This document shows, one piece after another, positions 12,077 to 24,257 of a DNA stretch of 64,000 nt. This DNA is from Pezizomycotina sp. ARF18 (lineage: Eukaryota > Ascomycota), in assembly GCA_002224055.1 (NCBI GenBank), contig AZLU01000001.1:411329-475328 (forward strand). The letters run 5' to 3'. Numbering within the stretch: the first letter of the stretch is position 1; each line of letters begins with the position of its first letter. Below the pieces are notes generated by a model. The model was given only the letters and a program-made list of their open reading frames with translations, searched no databases and was not told the origin of the DNA. Both the position numbers and the translations under genes were made by a program.

Positions 12077-15020
12077 TTACCAAGCCAGCTCCCGATCATC
12101 ACCTCCACCGTATCCGTATCCGGGACGGCGCCTATCGTCATCATCCAAGTCATCCTTCTTGTGGCCATGCTTCCTCTCCTTCGAGTGCTTGCGCTCCTCG
12201 ACCCGCGGCGCTCCCTCGATCCGGATCCACGACGTTCCCTAGAACCAGATCCACGTCGTTCCCTAGAACCGGACCTACGGCGCTCGCCGTATCCCCACCG
12301 CCTCCGTAGTCTCCACTGCCATACTGATCGCCACCCCCGCCGTAACCACCGCCTCCGTAACCACCCCGCCGTATTCTCTTCGCGCTTATGGCGTTCTTTT
12401 TCTTCTTTCTCGCGGCGCTTCCGCTCTTCCTTTTCGCGCTTCTTCTGCCAGTCGTCGTCGTCGTCGTCGTCGTCGTCGCGTTTCCTAATTCACGATTAGC
12501 CAAGTTACATCCTAAGAGGGAAAAGGCGAGAGAGGACGACTTACTTATGCTCGCCATAACCACCACCGTAGCCCCCGCTGCTCATGCTGTCCATAACGCC
12601 GCTGACATCTCCGTAGCCGGTGCGCTGCTCGCCGTACTTCGGCACCCATTTCGCGGCCGGAGTATACTTCCTGGCGGGAGCTGTAATCGTCTAGCGCACC
12701 TCCACTGCTGCCGCCACCGTAGTACGACTGCGCCTCGCCGCCGCTGTGCTGCTGCTGCTGCTGGCCATATCCACCGCTGCTTCCGCTGTAACCACCGCTC
12801 TGAGTATACCCGCTACTCTGCTGCCCGTATCCACTGCTACCACCGCCGTAGGAGGTATTATAGCTACCGTGAGACTCAGCGTGCGAATACGATTGCTTGC
12901 TGTATGAGCTGCCGCCGCCGCCGGTGTGCGTTTGCACGGACGTATGGAGGCCTTATACCCACCGGGATCTCCTGGTAGATGAAGCCTCGTAGTTTCCTGG
13001 TCCGCCGTGGCTCTCGTAGTGCGTCTGCGGAGGACGGTACTGCGACGTCTGTTGATGCTCGCCGTACTCTTGCTGCCGTCTTCCTGGTATTTCTTGGGAG
13101 GGCGAGAGACTTCCTGCTCTTCGCCGCCCAAGCCGAACATACCACGATGCCGGCACCGAGACCGCCGACGAGACCACCTACGATGCACCGATCGCGCCGC
13201 CGCCGACGGCTTCGGACGCCAGCTGGCCGAATTGATTCCGCCGCCGCCGCCGCCGGAGGATTTATGACCGCCGCCGGTGACGGATGCGATGCCGAGCGCT
13301 TTCCGCAACCGTGACCGGTATCGTGGACGCCCTCGCGTGATTACGGCCGTGCATCACGCCGTCGCGGAAAGCTGGTCGCGGAGACCGTCCTTCTCGCGCT
13401 CGGACTTTTCACGCCACCATTCCTCGACGACTTGGAACATAGCTCTACGGCCTTCGGTTGCGCCGTCCTGTCCCTGATCGCGCTGGGCGGGGTGGTGGAA
13501 GACGCCGTGAATAATACGGTCGATGACGCGGTTGGCGTCGGCGCGATCATCGTCCCAGCACTGTATTACTTGGGGAACAGCCCCAGCGGAGGACGGCGCA
13601 GGCGACTTTACCGGCTGGCTCGTTGAGGATGTTAGAGAAGTGGTCCTTTGATAACATCGATGTGTGTCGGATCCGTGGCGCGGTCGTCGTGGAAGACGAT
13701 GAGCTGCTTGTCCTGGCTGGATTGATAATCTCGGAGAACCGGTCTGGAGCTCTTGCTTGATCTGCGAAATGATGGGGGACGAACGGCCGAGGAGGCCGAA
13801 GACGAAGATGTGATTTGGTCTTGGACTTGCTCGATCAGATCTGGCAGGATGGGGATGCTGTCGATCGTCTTGGTGATGGACTGCATGACTTCGTCGTGCC
13901 ATTGCAAATCGGATATATCTGCTTCGTGATGTCGTTTAGTTGGCGCGTCAACGCTTCTGGCTCCCTGGGTGAAATGTGCACATTATTCATGCGGGCGGCT
14001 TGAGCATTCGCCTGCAATTCATCGGCTTTGCGGCCTGATCTTTGCCACGAAGAGCAGAGGGGATCTGCTTAAGAAGGTTCTGGAGGATGGACGTGTTGTT
14101 GCTGCTCTGCGAAGAAGACATGGTTCCTTCCAGCTGCGAATTTCAGACTGAGTTGCCTTATCGCTGAATTCACCGCAGACGGAATGCAAGAAATCGACAC
14201 CGCCGAATGTTCCCGTGACGATCGGATAGACTCCATGGCGAGCGGGGAGGTTAATCTGCGTGCTCCTTCCGACGTGCGGGAAGATATTACGCTCGCCAAT
14301 TTCAATGAGCGCTAGTTCCGTGTAGTTCGAGTGAGCAGAATAGTCTTCCATGCAGTGGCACGCGTACCCAACAGCCTAAGTGCTCGTAAAGTCTTCGTTG
14401 CGCTGGCTCCTCGCGAACGACCGGCCGAGCTCGATGCTCTTAGTGAACAGTTTCCTTATGAGCTCCGCGGACGTCATGATCCCCATCCCCTCAGACGCGA
14501 TGTAATTCTTCAACCCAGTCTGCGGATTAATCCCAACTCCTCCTCTCATCAACCGGCCACGAAGTCTCCTATCGTACTGCCTCGCATCCTCATTATCCGC
14601 GTAATCCTTCGGATTATCAATATGCTCTTCGGCCTATAACAACCAAGCCTATCACTCGTGACTTCAAACTCCTTGGTTCCGTACCCGAAGGTTAAGAAAC
14701 CGAGTACCCAGAGGAGACGCGGATGGCTTCGGCGGAGACGTACTTTACGGTCCCGACGTCGACGGCCTGGGAGTAGTCGCGGAGCCAGTTGCCGAAGTAG
14801 ACGCGCTTGACGTCGAGCTTGGAGAACTTCTTACCGCCGGCGGCGCGGGAGATGAGGAGGGTCAGGAGGGTGTCTTCGATGTCGCCGTGGCGCCAGTTTT
14901 GGCCTTCGACTTTTGAAGTGCTGCCGATGTTGCCGGCGCCGAAGGCGTGGGAGGGGCGGGCGAAGAGGACGAGGAGAGCTAGGAGGAGGAGTATGTTCGG
15001 AGAAGGTGAGAAGGACGCAT
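12077..15020 (-). CDS. het-C: Heterokaryon incompatibility protein HET-C
   Basis: This gene matches the Het-C family (Neurospora het-c), a secretory or plasma-membrane-associated protein whose allelic mismatch triggers incompatibility and cell death after hyphal fusion. From the start at 15020 the product opens with a signal peptide (NILLLLALLVLFARPSHAF), then GAGNIGS, NWRHGDIEDTLLTL, KKFSKLDVKRVYFGNWLRDY, HIDNPKDYADNEDARQYDRR, the hallmark EDYSAHSNYTELALIE with TGTFGGVDFLHSVCGE, then WDDDRADANRVIDRIIHGVF. After an Ala/Gly-rich hydrophobic stretch comes the Gly-rich tail (Ser-Tyr-Gly-Gln segments, poly-Gln, GYGGGG, SRERRGSG repeats) ending DDRELAW. The length, about 980 codons, fits the family. 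Roughly ten frame changes occur, each consistent with a lost homopolymer base. The gene lies 4 kb from an NLR gene. In Neurospora, het-c acts with the linked pin-c. Confidence 0.93.
12203..12280 (-). repeat. 24-bp tandem repeat in the het-C tail (RRGSGSRE units)
   Basis: About three copies of a 24-base unit, seen on the plus strand as cgttccctagaaccrgatcc-type copies, encode consecutive eight-residue SRERRGSG units. Whole-codon length keeps the frame when copy number varies. It lies between a GYGGGG stretch and the acidic/His end of HET-C. Confidence 0.75.
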
Positions 15021-15743
15021 CGTAGCTATGTATTCTTCGTCAATGCTTGCTTGTAGTGTGATTAACTGATGAAGTGATTGTGATAGTTGATTGTTGTAAA
15101 TACGGTGATGGGGAAGTGGAAGATATTTAATGCTTGTGAAGAGGGGTTAGGGATGGGATAGCAAGAAGTAGTAAGTAAATTTTTTTTTTGGCATGTGAGG
15201 GCAAGTTCCAGCAGCTGAAAGCAGTCAAGCTTCTTACCAACCCCGACAAAAGCGTGATGTAGGTGATCTACCCTCAAACCCCCGCCAAGAGCTGAAATGC
15301 ACAGTGATAGCAGCCCAATCGGGCTGTGAACTAGCTCGTTAGCTCAGCTTAAAAGTCGCCGAAAGCCTGGAAATGCCTGGAAATGCCTGAAGCGGCGCGT
15401 GCTCCCCAAGTTTTTATCGAAAAAATGGGGTACATATCGATATGGCTCCATAATTGTTGCATCTAAGACTGGAATCTCAGGATATTGGAAGTTGCTGGAA
15501 TGGCGTCTGCGGCTTTGTTAGTGATGGTGATGGTGTGATGCTGAGATAGAAATCAATAATGGCATTTGTATCGCAGATCTACTAGTAGGTGCACGCTATT
15601 ATATACAGTGTCTTAAATAACAGAATAGAAACCTTCAAGTTTATCGTGAAGTCGTGAAGTAAAAAGGATAGTCTATGTATCAAATTTAAACCGCCAATCC
15701 CGTACATCGCCATTCTATAACTCAGCAGTAAATCCCACACGTT
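15021..15743. promoter_or_regulatory. het-C upstream region and 3' flank of the MFS gene
   Basis: A 720-base intergenic region should contain the het-C promoter (transcription leftward) and the 3' end of the MFS transporter gene. A T9 tract occurs at about 15180. Two near-identical 10-base units (cctggaaatg) are adjacent near 15366-15385. No TATA box or defined operator could be assigned. Confidence 0.4.
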
Positions 15744-17578
15744 CTATACCATCGTCGGTATGTTCATCCTCTTTAGCATCACCACAAACGTCACGCCATG
15801 AGCAAACGCCACCGCAAACCAAAACGGCCAGCTAACCGTCAAGTAACCACCCTCGTGCCCCGTCAACGCGACCGCGTACAGCCAACTAAATGCCGGCGTA
15901 CCCACCAGCTGTCCCACGTTCTCCACGAGCGCAAACCCAACGTAAAATCTCTTCACCGATCCTCCCCGTCCCTCTCCATCTGCATCGTCGCGTACGTCCG
16001 TATGCTATCCGGCAAACCAGTGTTTCCGACCGTGTACATCGCCAGCGACAGGACGTACATCGGCCGTATCGCCGAGATACCCATACATATTATACCCACG
16101 GCGGAAATAATCAGCGACGCGCGCATAATAGATAAATCGGAAACGAGGGCGGCGGGTTTACGAGGATTTTCGTGACGAAGTGTTTCAGTCGCGGTATGAC
16201 GAGCAGGCAGACCAGCGATACGGCCATTTCGAAGCCCCAGAGCGCGTTTGCGTCCGCGAGAGTCCAGGAGAAGAACTTGGCGGCGTACTGTTGGAAGATG
16301 ATGCTGATGGACGTAGCGCAGTTCCAGGTGAAGAATATGAGCATGCACACGCGCGACAGCTTATCGTGAACAAAGATATCCGCTGCGGTTTAAACGACAG
16401 CGAAATATCGCTCGTGAAAGCTCTAATAATAGTCTCGTCGTCGATTCACCGACAGGAATATTAAACTCGTTCTTAATATCGCTATCATCGACGTCATTTC
16501 GAACCTCGACGGATCCGGCGCATCGCTGTCCTCCTCGTCGGATTCGCGGGAGGAGAACGATAAGCGGCGGTTAGCAGCGGAGTCCATGGACGCACGGTCG
16601 TTGTTAAGGAGTATGTGCGCCGTTTCCGGCATGGACGCCATCCGCCTGTTCCGTGGTTCGTCGGACGGGAGGAGGTATAACGCGGGGAAAATTAGGAGGG
16701 AGAGGAGGGTGCCCATTATGCAGAGAGTCCATGCGCCGTTTTTTGTTTTCAGGACGACGGAGCCGATCAGCATGGCAACGATGCGCATGGACATGCGGAA
16801 GGCGGAGAGGTTGAAGAAGTATTTGCTCCTAGAATAGAACCCATCCCGTCAGCATTAAAACATCTAGAATACTCGCGAGGAAGAATTGTAACGGGAAGGC
16901 GTACATTTTGCTAGCCTCCAATCCTTCAGAAAAGTACGTGAACAGCAACGACTGGTCCACTACCCATCCACCACCAATAAAATCGATCAAACAAGTTCCC
17001 AGAGTAAGTAGACGTTGAAGTGGTTGTGAAACCATACTATTATCCTGCCCACGTTAGCTCAAAAGTCTCGATCGATTCCAAGGAAGGACGAGGTAAAACG
17101 CACATATAACAAACGCGTACACCAGCGTAAGCGTATAACCACGTTGTTAATAAAGAGGATCTTCCTCTTGCCGAAAATCGACGCAAGCCGACCGTACGGA
17201 ACGCCCAGAAACAGTCCTAAAATGCATTGTAACTCTTCAATTAGCCTTCCCCAAACACCCCCCCCCCCCCTCCAAACTATTCGAATGTAGATCACGTACC
17301 AGGAATCAACCAAAGCGTATCCAACCACCCGCCAACGTCACCAACTCCGCCTGTATTTCAGCAATCTTGCACAGCTTCTCGGGCACGCTCTCGTCGGGTA
17401 GCAGTTTCGAAGGGTCGTGGAGTTTGTAGTACGTCCGGCAGATGTTCTGTTCCATCAGGAAGAGGCGCGAGGAGACGAAGATATTCCAGCTGAAGGCGGC
17501 CAGAGCGAAGATCGCGGCGGAACCGGTAACGCTGACGGGCGGCCATGATGATGGGTAGTATTTGCGCGAGATACCCAT
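15744..17578 (-). CDS. Major facilitator superfamily (MFS) transporter
   Basis: A multi-pass membrane transporter. From ATG at 17578 the product opens with MGISRKYYPSSWPPVSV, a helix (AAIFALAAFSWNIFV), then CRTYYKLHDPSKLLPDESVPEKLCKIAEIQAEL, the Cys-containing first loop typical of a fungal MFS group distantly like SLC46/proton-coupled folate carriers. Next come LFLGVPYGRLASIFGKRKILFINN (MFS motif A region), a Gly-rich helix (FIGGG) with SLLFTYFSE, a central loop rich in Arg/Ser/Asp (about 16500-16620), and six C-terminal helices ending WPFWFAVAFAHGVTFVVMLKRMNIPTMV. The substrate cannot be inferred. Several frame changes and possibly introns (around 17060-17270, with a C13 run at 17258-17270) interrupt the frame. 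The length, about 600 codons, is normal. It stands between het-C and the NLR gene, all on the same strand. Confidence 0.82.
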
Positions 17579-18861
17579 CGTGAGAGAGAGAGAAAATGAG
17601 GGAGAGAAGGTGAAAGAGAGTGACTAAGGACCAGGTGCGTTCATCGATGCGCGACGGATGGAATTAAGGAACGAGAGAACGACGATGAGAGATCGAGGGA
17701 GGTTTTGTCGTGATGTTAAAGGAGCGTGGATTGGTGGTGAACGATGGTGGATAAGTAGTAGATTTGGTGGGCGTTTTTTTTTTTTTTTTTTTTTGCCTTT
17801 CGTTTGCGCAATTTGAGTGCAATGACGAATTGAGTTTATTTCTTGTGTGGAGAACAGATAGCTTTTTCCTCCTACTAGTAATTTGTGGGTGGACCTCTGG
17901 GTTTTATTGCTTTCCTCCTCCGCTGCCTTACACTTTAGCTTCGGAAAATCTCTTGCGAAAGCGGACGTTTTGCAAGTAAACCTCACTGCCCTCTTAATCT
18001 CCTAAATTTAGCTGCATAAGCAGTGTTCAGGGTACGAGCGAATGACCCCTAGCAGTATCGTTTTATCTAGGAGTGTTACACTTAACCTGCCAGTTATATA
18101 TGATCAGCCCCTTTCCGAGGGCTTTGTTTTAATTCTTCTATCGAATCCGGCACTGCCAGACTGTCATCTTCCCCAGTATTCGCCGCCTCGTTTATCTCAC
18201 ATCGCCCGTCGCATATCTTTCCAACCGCCGGCAGACTGGGCTGTTTATGAAGGCTTAGATGATAGGAACTTGAGGGCCAAGACGTCAAGCGTGCTTCGTA
18301 AAACAACGTTGGATTCTAGACCACAGAGCTTGAATGAAACTCTCCTCCGGAAAAGGTTCTGTTTCGGTCCTGGACCGCTGGAGCGCCACAATACTATAAC
18401 CGCCACAGCTGCTGGGCCACACTGGGCGACTTGAGATCCCTGCCGCCGAGAGACCGCGCCCGATCCAATGTGTCTCAGCAATGTCGATTGAAAGGTTTAT
18501 GAGCTTCACTGAGTGGATAGCCTTCTCGTATTATCCGGACGATATACTCCGGTACATGTAATCATGAAATGTATCACAATGCGGATGAGTGACGTATAAT
18601 CCATGTTGAGGATACATATCATTCGCACAGGCGGTGACGTGATCTATTTCACAAAGTCCTATACTAAAAGTAAATGCATGCACTATATGGCGTCGGGACT
18701 CGAAGCTCCTAAGTGTTTTATTGTAACTAAACTTGTATTGGCCGACTTGATCATCCCCTGAGACTAAGGATGTCGAACCTCCCAAAAAGAGCACATCAGA
18801 TGCATTGGTTATTTCCTGTTTAGATCAAAAAAATGTCTGTTAGCAGCTTCAACCCAATGTG
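17579..18861. other. Intergenic region with a T21 tract
   Basis: The region holds the 5' flank of the MFS gene, including a T21 run at 17774-17794, and the 3' flank of the NLR gene. Open frames at 17624-17986, 18042-18509 and 18531-18794 show no family signature and are not called. Nothing else is visible. Confidence 0.4.
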
Positions 18862-18864
18862 CTA

Positions 18865-21800
18865 TATCAACGATATGCGTAGAGAAAGAGGCTTGATGCA
18901 CTTACGCGATACATATATATAGGGGTTTCTCTCCAACGCTTCTTCAGTCCTTCCCAAGGGACGCCCAAGATTGTTCCAATGTTTGATTTTACGCTTCGTA
19001 GCTCCAAGGGGAGATAAACGTGTTGACTCTCGGCTTTTCGAAGGTCGGGGATCATCAACTCCGAGTCCAACTAGTACCTGTATTGTTTGGATTAGCTTTA
19101 ATTTCGAACCCCGTGAGCCTGATGCTGCACTAGACAGAACCCAGCTGAGAGCTGTCAATCCTGTCCAATCTCGTTGATTGATATCAGCTCCCATGCGAGC
19201 CAAAAAACATATGTTCTCAATGACATATTCGTGGTCGAGGAGTGCTTGACGGCAGAATGCGTTTTTGCCTGTCGTATCGCACACGTTAATGTCGGCACCG
19301 TAAGATAGTGTCTTTTTATTGACTCAACATCTGGAGCTATAAAGATCGGATGAAAATCAAAGGGTCCAGGGCCCTTGAAAATTTTCAAGGTGGGAATAAA
19401 TATCTTGAAAAGATCCGGCCGGTGCTTGGTGTTGCGGTTATGTAACTTTTCATAACGTCCTGCCCGGCTCTACTTTGGAGCGCACAGCTGAACTTCTTGA
19501 GCCACTCTTTAATGGTATCAGTATTAGCTGCTATCATATGAACTTCATCGGCGCTCTTCAACTCTCGCTTGAGTTTTTCCCCGTTAATATACCAGCAGAT
19601 TTCAGACATTTGGCTCTCCGAAGGTAAACTAGATTTATCAGACAGTTCCTTTACCAAGGAAGAGAACTCCGCGTCTAGGTAGCCTTCTCTCCTATGTCGT
19701 CCCGTAGTTCGAGTGGAAAACTTGGAACAGTAAAGAAGTTTCCCGTGTGGCGCAGATTCGTAACCAGTATATTAAAAGGAAATGAAAAACTTTAATATTC
19801 CGGTCGAACGCTGTCTTCAAGCATTGTTTGTATTAACCCCGGCGCGCTTGTCAAAGTTTCATGTAACACCATGTAGTCAGGGTTGGAGGTGATATTTCTC
19901 TTCGCAAGCCTCGGAAATTATTTTCATGGCTGTTTCAAGAGCTCCGGCCTGCAATGCGCTCTCCAGACCGTTTATAATGTCAATCACATCTGGTAGTGGT
20001 GCAAGTTCAAGCCTCCGTACTGAAAGAATAGATAGGGTAGCTCCTCGATAACGAGGTGGGACTCATCGTTTTGAAACAGCTAAGAACCTTTTGTTCCAGG
20101 GTAAGGCCGTGCCAAAGTGCTTTGACGACTTCCACGTTGTTTTTTCGGATGAGAGAAATTATCAGGTCTCTATGAGAATATAGGGGCCCTTTGCGTAATT
20201 AAATTCCAGTTCAGAGAGTCCTTGCGCAAAGAATTCGGCAGCAGTTGACGTCGGAGCAGGATGTACTTCACGACCGGAGCCTGCTCCAGCTCAAGAGCTT
20301 TCTCGAGGACACGGAGAAGACCTCCCGAAAGTTATTCCGTAATTCCCCGGAAAGCACAGAACCCCGTCTGTTCTTGCGCGCGGCCATTTTGGATGCCAAA
20401 GCCCTAATTGACTCGTCGATATAACTACCGACTATTTCAAGGTTCTGAGTTTCGATTGCGTCAGAGAGGAGGTGCTCTGGGAGATGTGCGGATGGAGAGG
20501 AGCTCTTTGGTAAGGCCCCGATTTTACAAATCAGGTGTCTCCGCTGATCTATCCTCCCGGTGAACGGCATCTCTATGGCGCTGTAACCTTGTCTGATGTG
20601 ATAATGTGCCGCAACTTCCACCGTACATGTGAAGTTCCTGGTGTGCCACGATTCGTGGTTGTTGCGCAATTTGATGTCTGGATATCCATCAAGAAACATC
20701 TTACAGCTTGCTTGCTGCACTTGTACAAACAGTCACCGTAATATCGTGATAGCAGGGACTTAAAGTTATCCACAGCTCCAAGTCGCGAATGCAAGCCACA
20801 ATGCAGTCACAACACCTCGCAACTGTATGGATCTGATCTCATAACGTTTCCGTTAGAAATTCGAATGCTTAAACGCTGTGCAATTCATTGAACAATATCT
20901 GCTGGCTACTGGAAATCGTGCTTCTTACCTCTTTCAGCAACAAAGCTGTCCTCCGCAAGAACCTCGTATACTGTAGAGGACGTTTCATACGGAAAGTGGA
21001 GTTTACCGTAAAGCGATTTCACAGCTGTTGTTTTTGACTGGGATTTGATCGCATGCTTAAACCAGTTTTGAAAAAGCATAGTTCAGGAAGACGTAGTGCC
21101 CGTTCACGAGCATTGACTTCACAAAATCCGGTTTGAAGAGACATCTGTATCGAATTGTGCGCAAACAAATATCTCGCTGTAAGTCTAGCGCAAAGCCTCT
21201 CAGCCTTCATAACGTTGAGCCCCAAGATATTCTCCCTATGCTGTAGCAGATAGTCGCGCGCTGTTTTATGAACAAGCCGACAACCCCACTATTAATCTCA
21301 ATAATGGGACCGCAATAAAACTCCAGGGTTCGCCTCAGCCGGCTCTCTTCGTCCACCTGAGGTAGGCCATCCTCCAGCGCCACGGCATACTTTATTTCTT
21401 CGACGCGAAGAGGTCTATTGGCCGCCAGCAGTAACTTCAGTATGCGCGCGCAGGCTTACGAATGTTTTGTGCTGCCCTCGATTCGCTCAAGAATACGATG
21501 ATATCTAGGGAGGTTAATATCATGTTGAAGTTGGTACACGTTTTTCTGTTACGTACGCGGCTTCGAGACCGTTGATAGCGTCAGGGTGATCATCCATGAC
21601 CTGTCTCATCTGTCGTAGATTGGATGTCTGTGTTCTCAATATGTCAAGCACAACTTTGGCGTACAGAAACATTCCTAAAACAAAGGTAGTATCAGTTAGC
21701 CAAGCTTCAAATAATACGCCTACTGCGATATTATATATAGATGATTTCGTTACGGGTTTAAATACGCATACCATCCACTTACCTGCTAGAGCCTCAAGAA

Positions 21801-23611
21801 AAGCCTTGGACTATCGGTCTATCCACGTCGATGGAGAGCCGTAGATCCTCTATTGTGTCTTTTTGAGTTTAAGTAGGTCTTTATATCTTCCGAGTTTTCA
21901 TCTGCGGTAATAGTAATGATAGACTCATCTTTGAGCATTGTGTCGATATCTGATTCCACTCTGCTGCTGATTAGGACCTTAGTTTCCAGTCACCACTTTG
22001 TGCCCTAAGATTAGAATGCTTTCAAGGAGTTGCTTCCGTTCATTTTCCTTCATCTCGTCAACACCGTCGAGAATAATATATGTCGTCGGGCTCGAGATAA
22101 GAATATTGTCTAAACAACTAACGAGATTATCCACAGTATACAATCTACTATAATTCCGTTCCGTATTGATGAGCAACTAACTCGTATGAGTATTGTAGCT
22201 TATTGATCAATTGTATAATATTCGAGGCGAGGACCCCAATGCAGGTAGAGTTGGTATCGTTCCATGAACAGAACGCGGATATAACTATACTTGCTACTGC
22301 TTCCCGTGCTATGATTTCTGGGATTACGGAGCATAGTGTCGTTTTACCTGCGCCTGGGATCCCACATAACCTCAGCAGTTGAAATCCCATTCCGGGGTGG
22401 CTTAACCACGCCTTGAATGTTGCCTTGCTAAAGAGCCAGCTTCCAGTTGACGGACACCGTCGCCGAATAGTTTTTCCAATTTCTAATTGCTGATTGAAAT
22501 GTTAATGGTCGCTTCAACGCGTTCCGATCAACTGAAGTACGCTAGCTTTTGGTTGCGTTGCGATATGACCAGGTTCTGCCGGGCTTTGTTCCTAGTTTCT
22601 ATTATGAGATCGAACTGCTCTTCTTGCAATGCCTTCTCTAGTAATGAGAGTCTTCGCGAAACTTCTCGATAACCTCATCTAATTGTGAATCAAAAGGGGC
22701 CAAAGGATAGCGCTCAATCCTTGAAGTCCTGTTCCCAAATTTAGTTTAGAGCACATTGAGCGATCTATTGCCATAGGGCTTACTTGAGCTTCCTATAATC
22801 CTAAGCGCAAGTTTCAACAAGCCAAGAGTATCAACGTAGATATCAATTATAATTTGTTCGAATCGCGAGTTCGTCAAATAGGACGCATTTTTATCGATGA
22901 ATGGGAGGTCTTTGCCGACTCTTTCCAACGCCTTGAGGAGTTTATCTCTAGCTGGTAACCACCTCGACGACATCTAACATTATTCGTACGATGTTAGAGG
23001 ATATATCAATGACAAGTATACTTTAACTAGTGGTTAGGAAGGCTTACCTGCAAAAGGAGTCGAACTGGGCCCTGTGATGCAAGGGCCACCATACGCGTCA
23101 ATAATTAGACATAAAACACCATGACATAGAGGTTGATAACTTTACCCATATAAATGGCATAAAAGCGGTTGACTGCGCAAAGACGTCGATCACATCCGCA
23201 TATCGATTAAATGCTTCCAGGAAAGGTTGGATCCTGGGGAGTGCACTCCGCTCCCTTTTCTTCGCTTGCTCATTCTGTAATTTTGCGATCTCAAGCTGCA
23301 AATCAAGGTACGATGTTCCAGCGAACTGTGCTTTCTTTTCAGGCGGAAGTTCATTCACAAAGCCATCGACGGCCTTCTGAAATAGGGCGACAGTTTTGTG
23401 GATGCATGACTCTCTTGAAATGGATTTATAGTTTGGTTAGGATAGGGATGGGTCTGTGAGGGATACGATAGCTATCATATACTCGCATTGATTCACGAGG
23501 CTGAAGACAAGGTCACAATTGTGTAATAGCGAATGCGCTTAATGTTACGGCGCCAGCTGGCCCTGCAGGTTTTTCCTTTCTTGCTTTCTTTTTTCTTTTC
23601 GGCTCCTCCAT
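18865..23611 (-). CDS. NLR-like STAND protein: NACHT plus ankyrin repeats
   Basis: A fungal NOD-like receptor. A lysine-rich start (MEEPKRKKKARKEK, ATG at 23611) precedes a probable intron. Next is the N-terminal module common in fungal STAND proteins (SYLDLQLEIAKLQNEQAKKR, PFLEAFNRYADVIDVF, then FIDKNASYLTNSRFEQIIIDIYVD). The NACHT follows: Walker A CGIPGAGKTT near 22350 and Walker B TYIILDGVDEM near 22080. The post-NACHT helical region (AKVVLDILRTQTSNLRQMRQVM, about 21600) and the winged-helix-like ILKLLLAANRPLRVEEIKYAV (about 21430) come next, then VHKTARDYLL. A long solenoid follows, with clear ankyrin units at the end (CFLARMGADINQRDWTGLTALSWVL, about 19160). Such proteins oligomerise on ligand binding to trigger defence or incompatibility death. 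No HET, PNPLA or HeLo effector domain is evident. The frame is interrupted several times; some breaks are introns. Confidence 0.82.
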
Positions 23612-24257
23612 AGAAGCCACGAGGCTGTGTTAATGTAAAAACTGTTGGTGTTAAATAACTTTAGAGGTAAAACCCCCTTCTCCCGGACCATTCTTCCAAA
23701 ACTTCCACCTGAGCACATTCTTTAATCGCGACTAAATTGTTCTTAAGACATCGATATTAATGGATTTATGAAGTATCCGATGGATTCAAAGCGACCATGG
23801 GACTCCGCCTACGAGAATTCACCAACACGTTGCAAAGAGACCTAAACGGCAAGAGGATATACTCAATCCAGTTCTTGATGAGCAGCCCAGGAATTTATTC
23901 TTTCACTGCGACAGACCCGAGAAGATCCTACGAGGTTCAAGATAACTAGCGTGGCACTCAACCCTCCTATACCTTCTCCTATACCTTCTCCTTTCCTCCC
24001 TGAAATAAATGTCCTTGAAATCGATTCTCCAATAGCCAAAATATTACTTCCTACGTGACTCATCTACGCGGTAATAGCAAGGGTCGTATCGCAACACCGA
24101 TACTCCTCTGTCAGAGTTGGCTTCCCTTTCGCCTAGCCTTAGCGACTGCTCAACGGTCAGATCCGTCGACCGATGCTTCGGTTCTGTAAGTTAGCGTTTC
24201 ACTTCAACTTCATACCAGTATCCTAGTAGTGGATTCTAAGCCTAGTACTATACGAGT
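23612..24257. promoter_or_regulatory. Divergent promoter region shared by the NLR and SNF2 genes
   Basis: About 640 bases separate the two oppositely transcribed starts. The stretch includes a pyrimidine-rich tandem (cctatacctt-type, three partial copies at 23967-24000). No specific factor site could be assigned. Confidence 0.4.

Noticed and set aside
12388-13314. Long plus-strand frames opposite het-C (about 196 and 111 codons)
   Set aside because: They are antisense shadows of the GC-rich, repetitive het-C tail; the minus strand carries the conserved family motifs.
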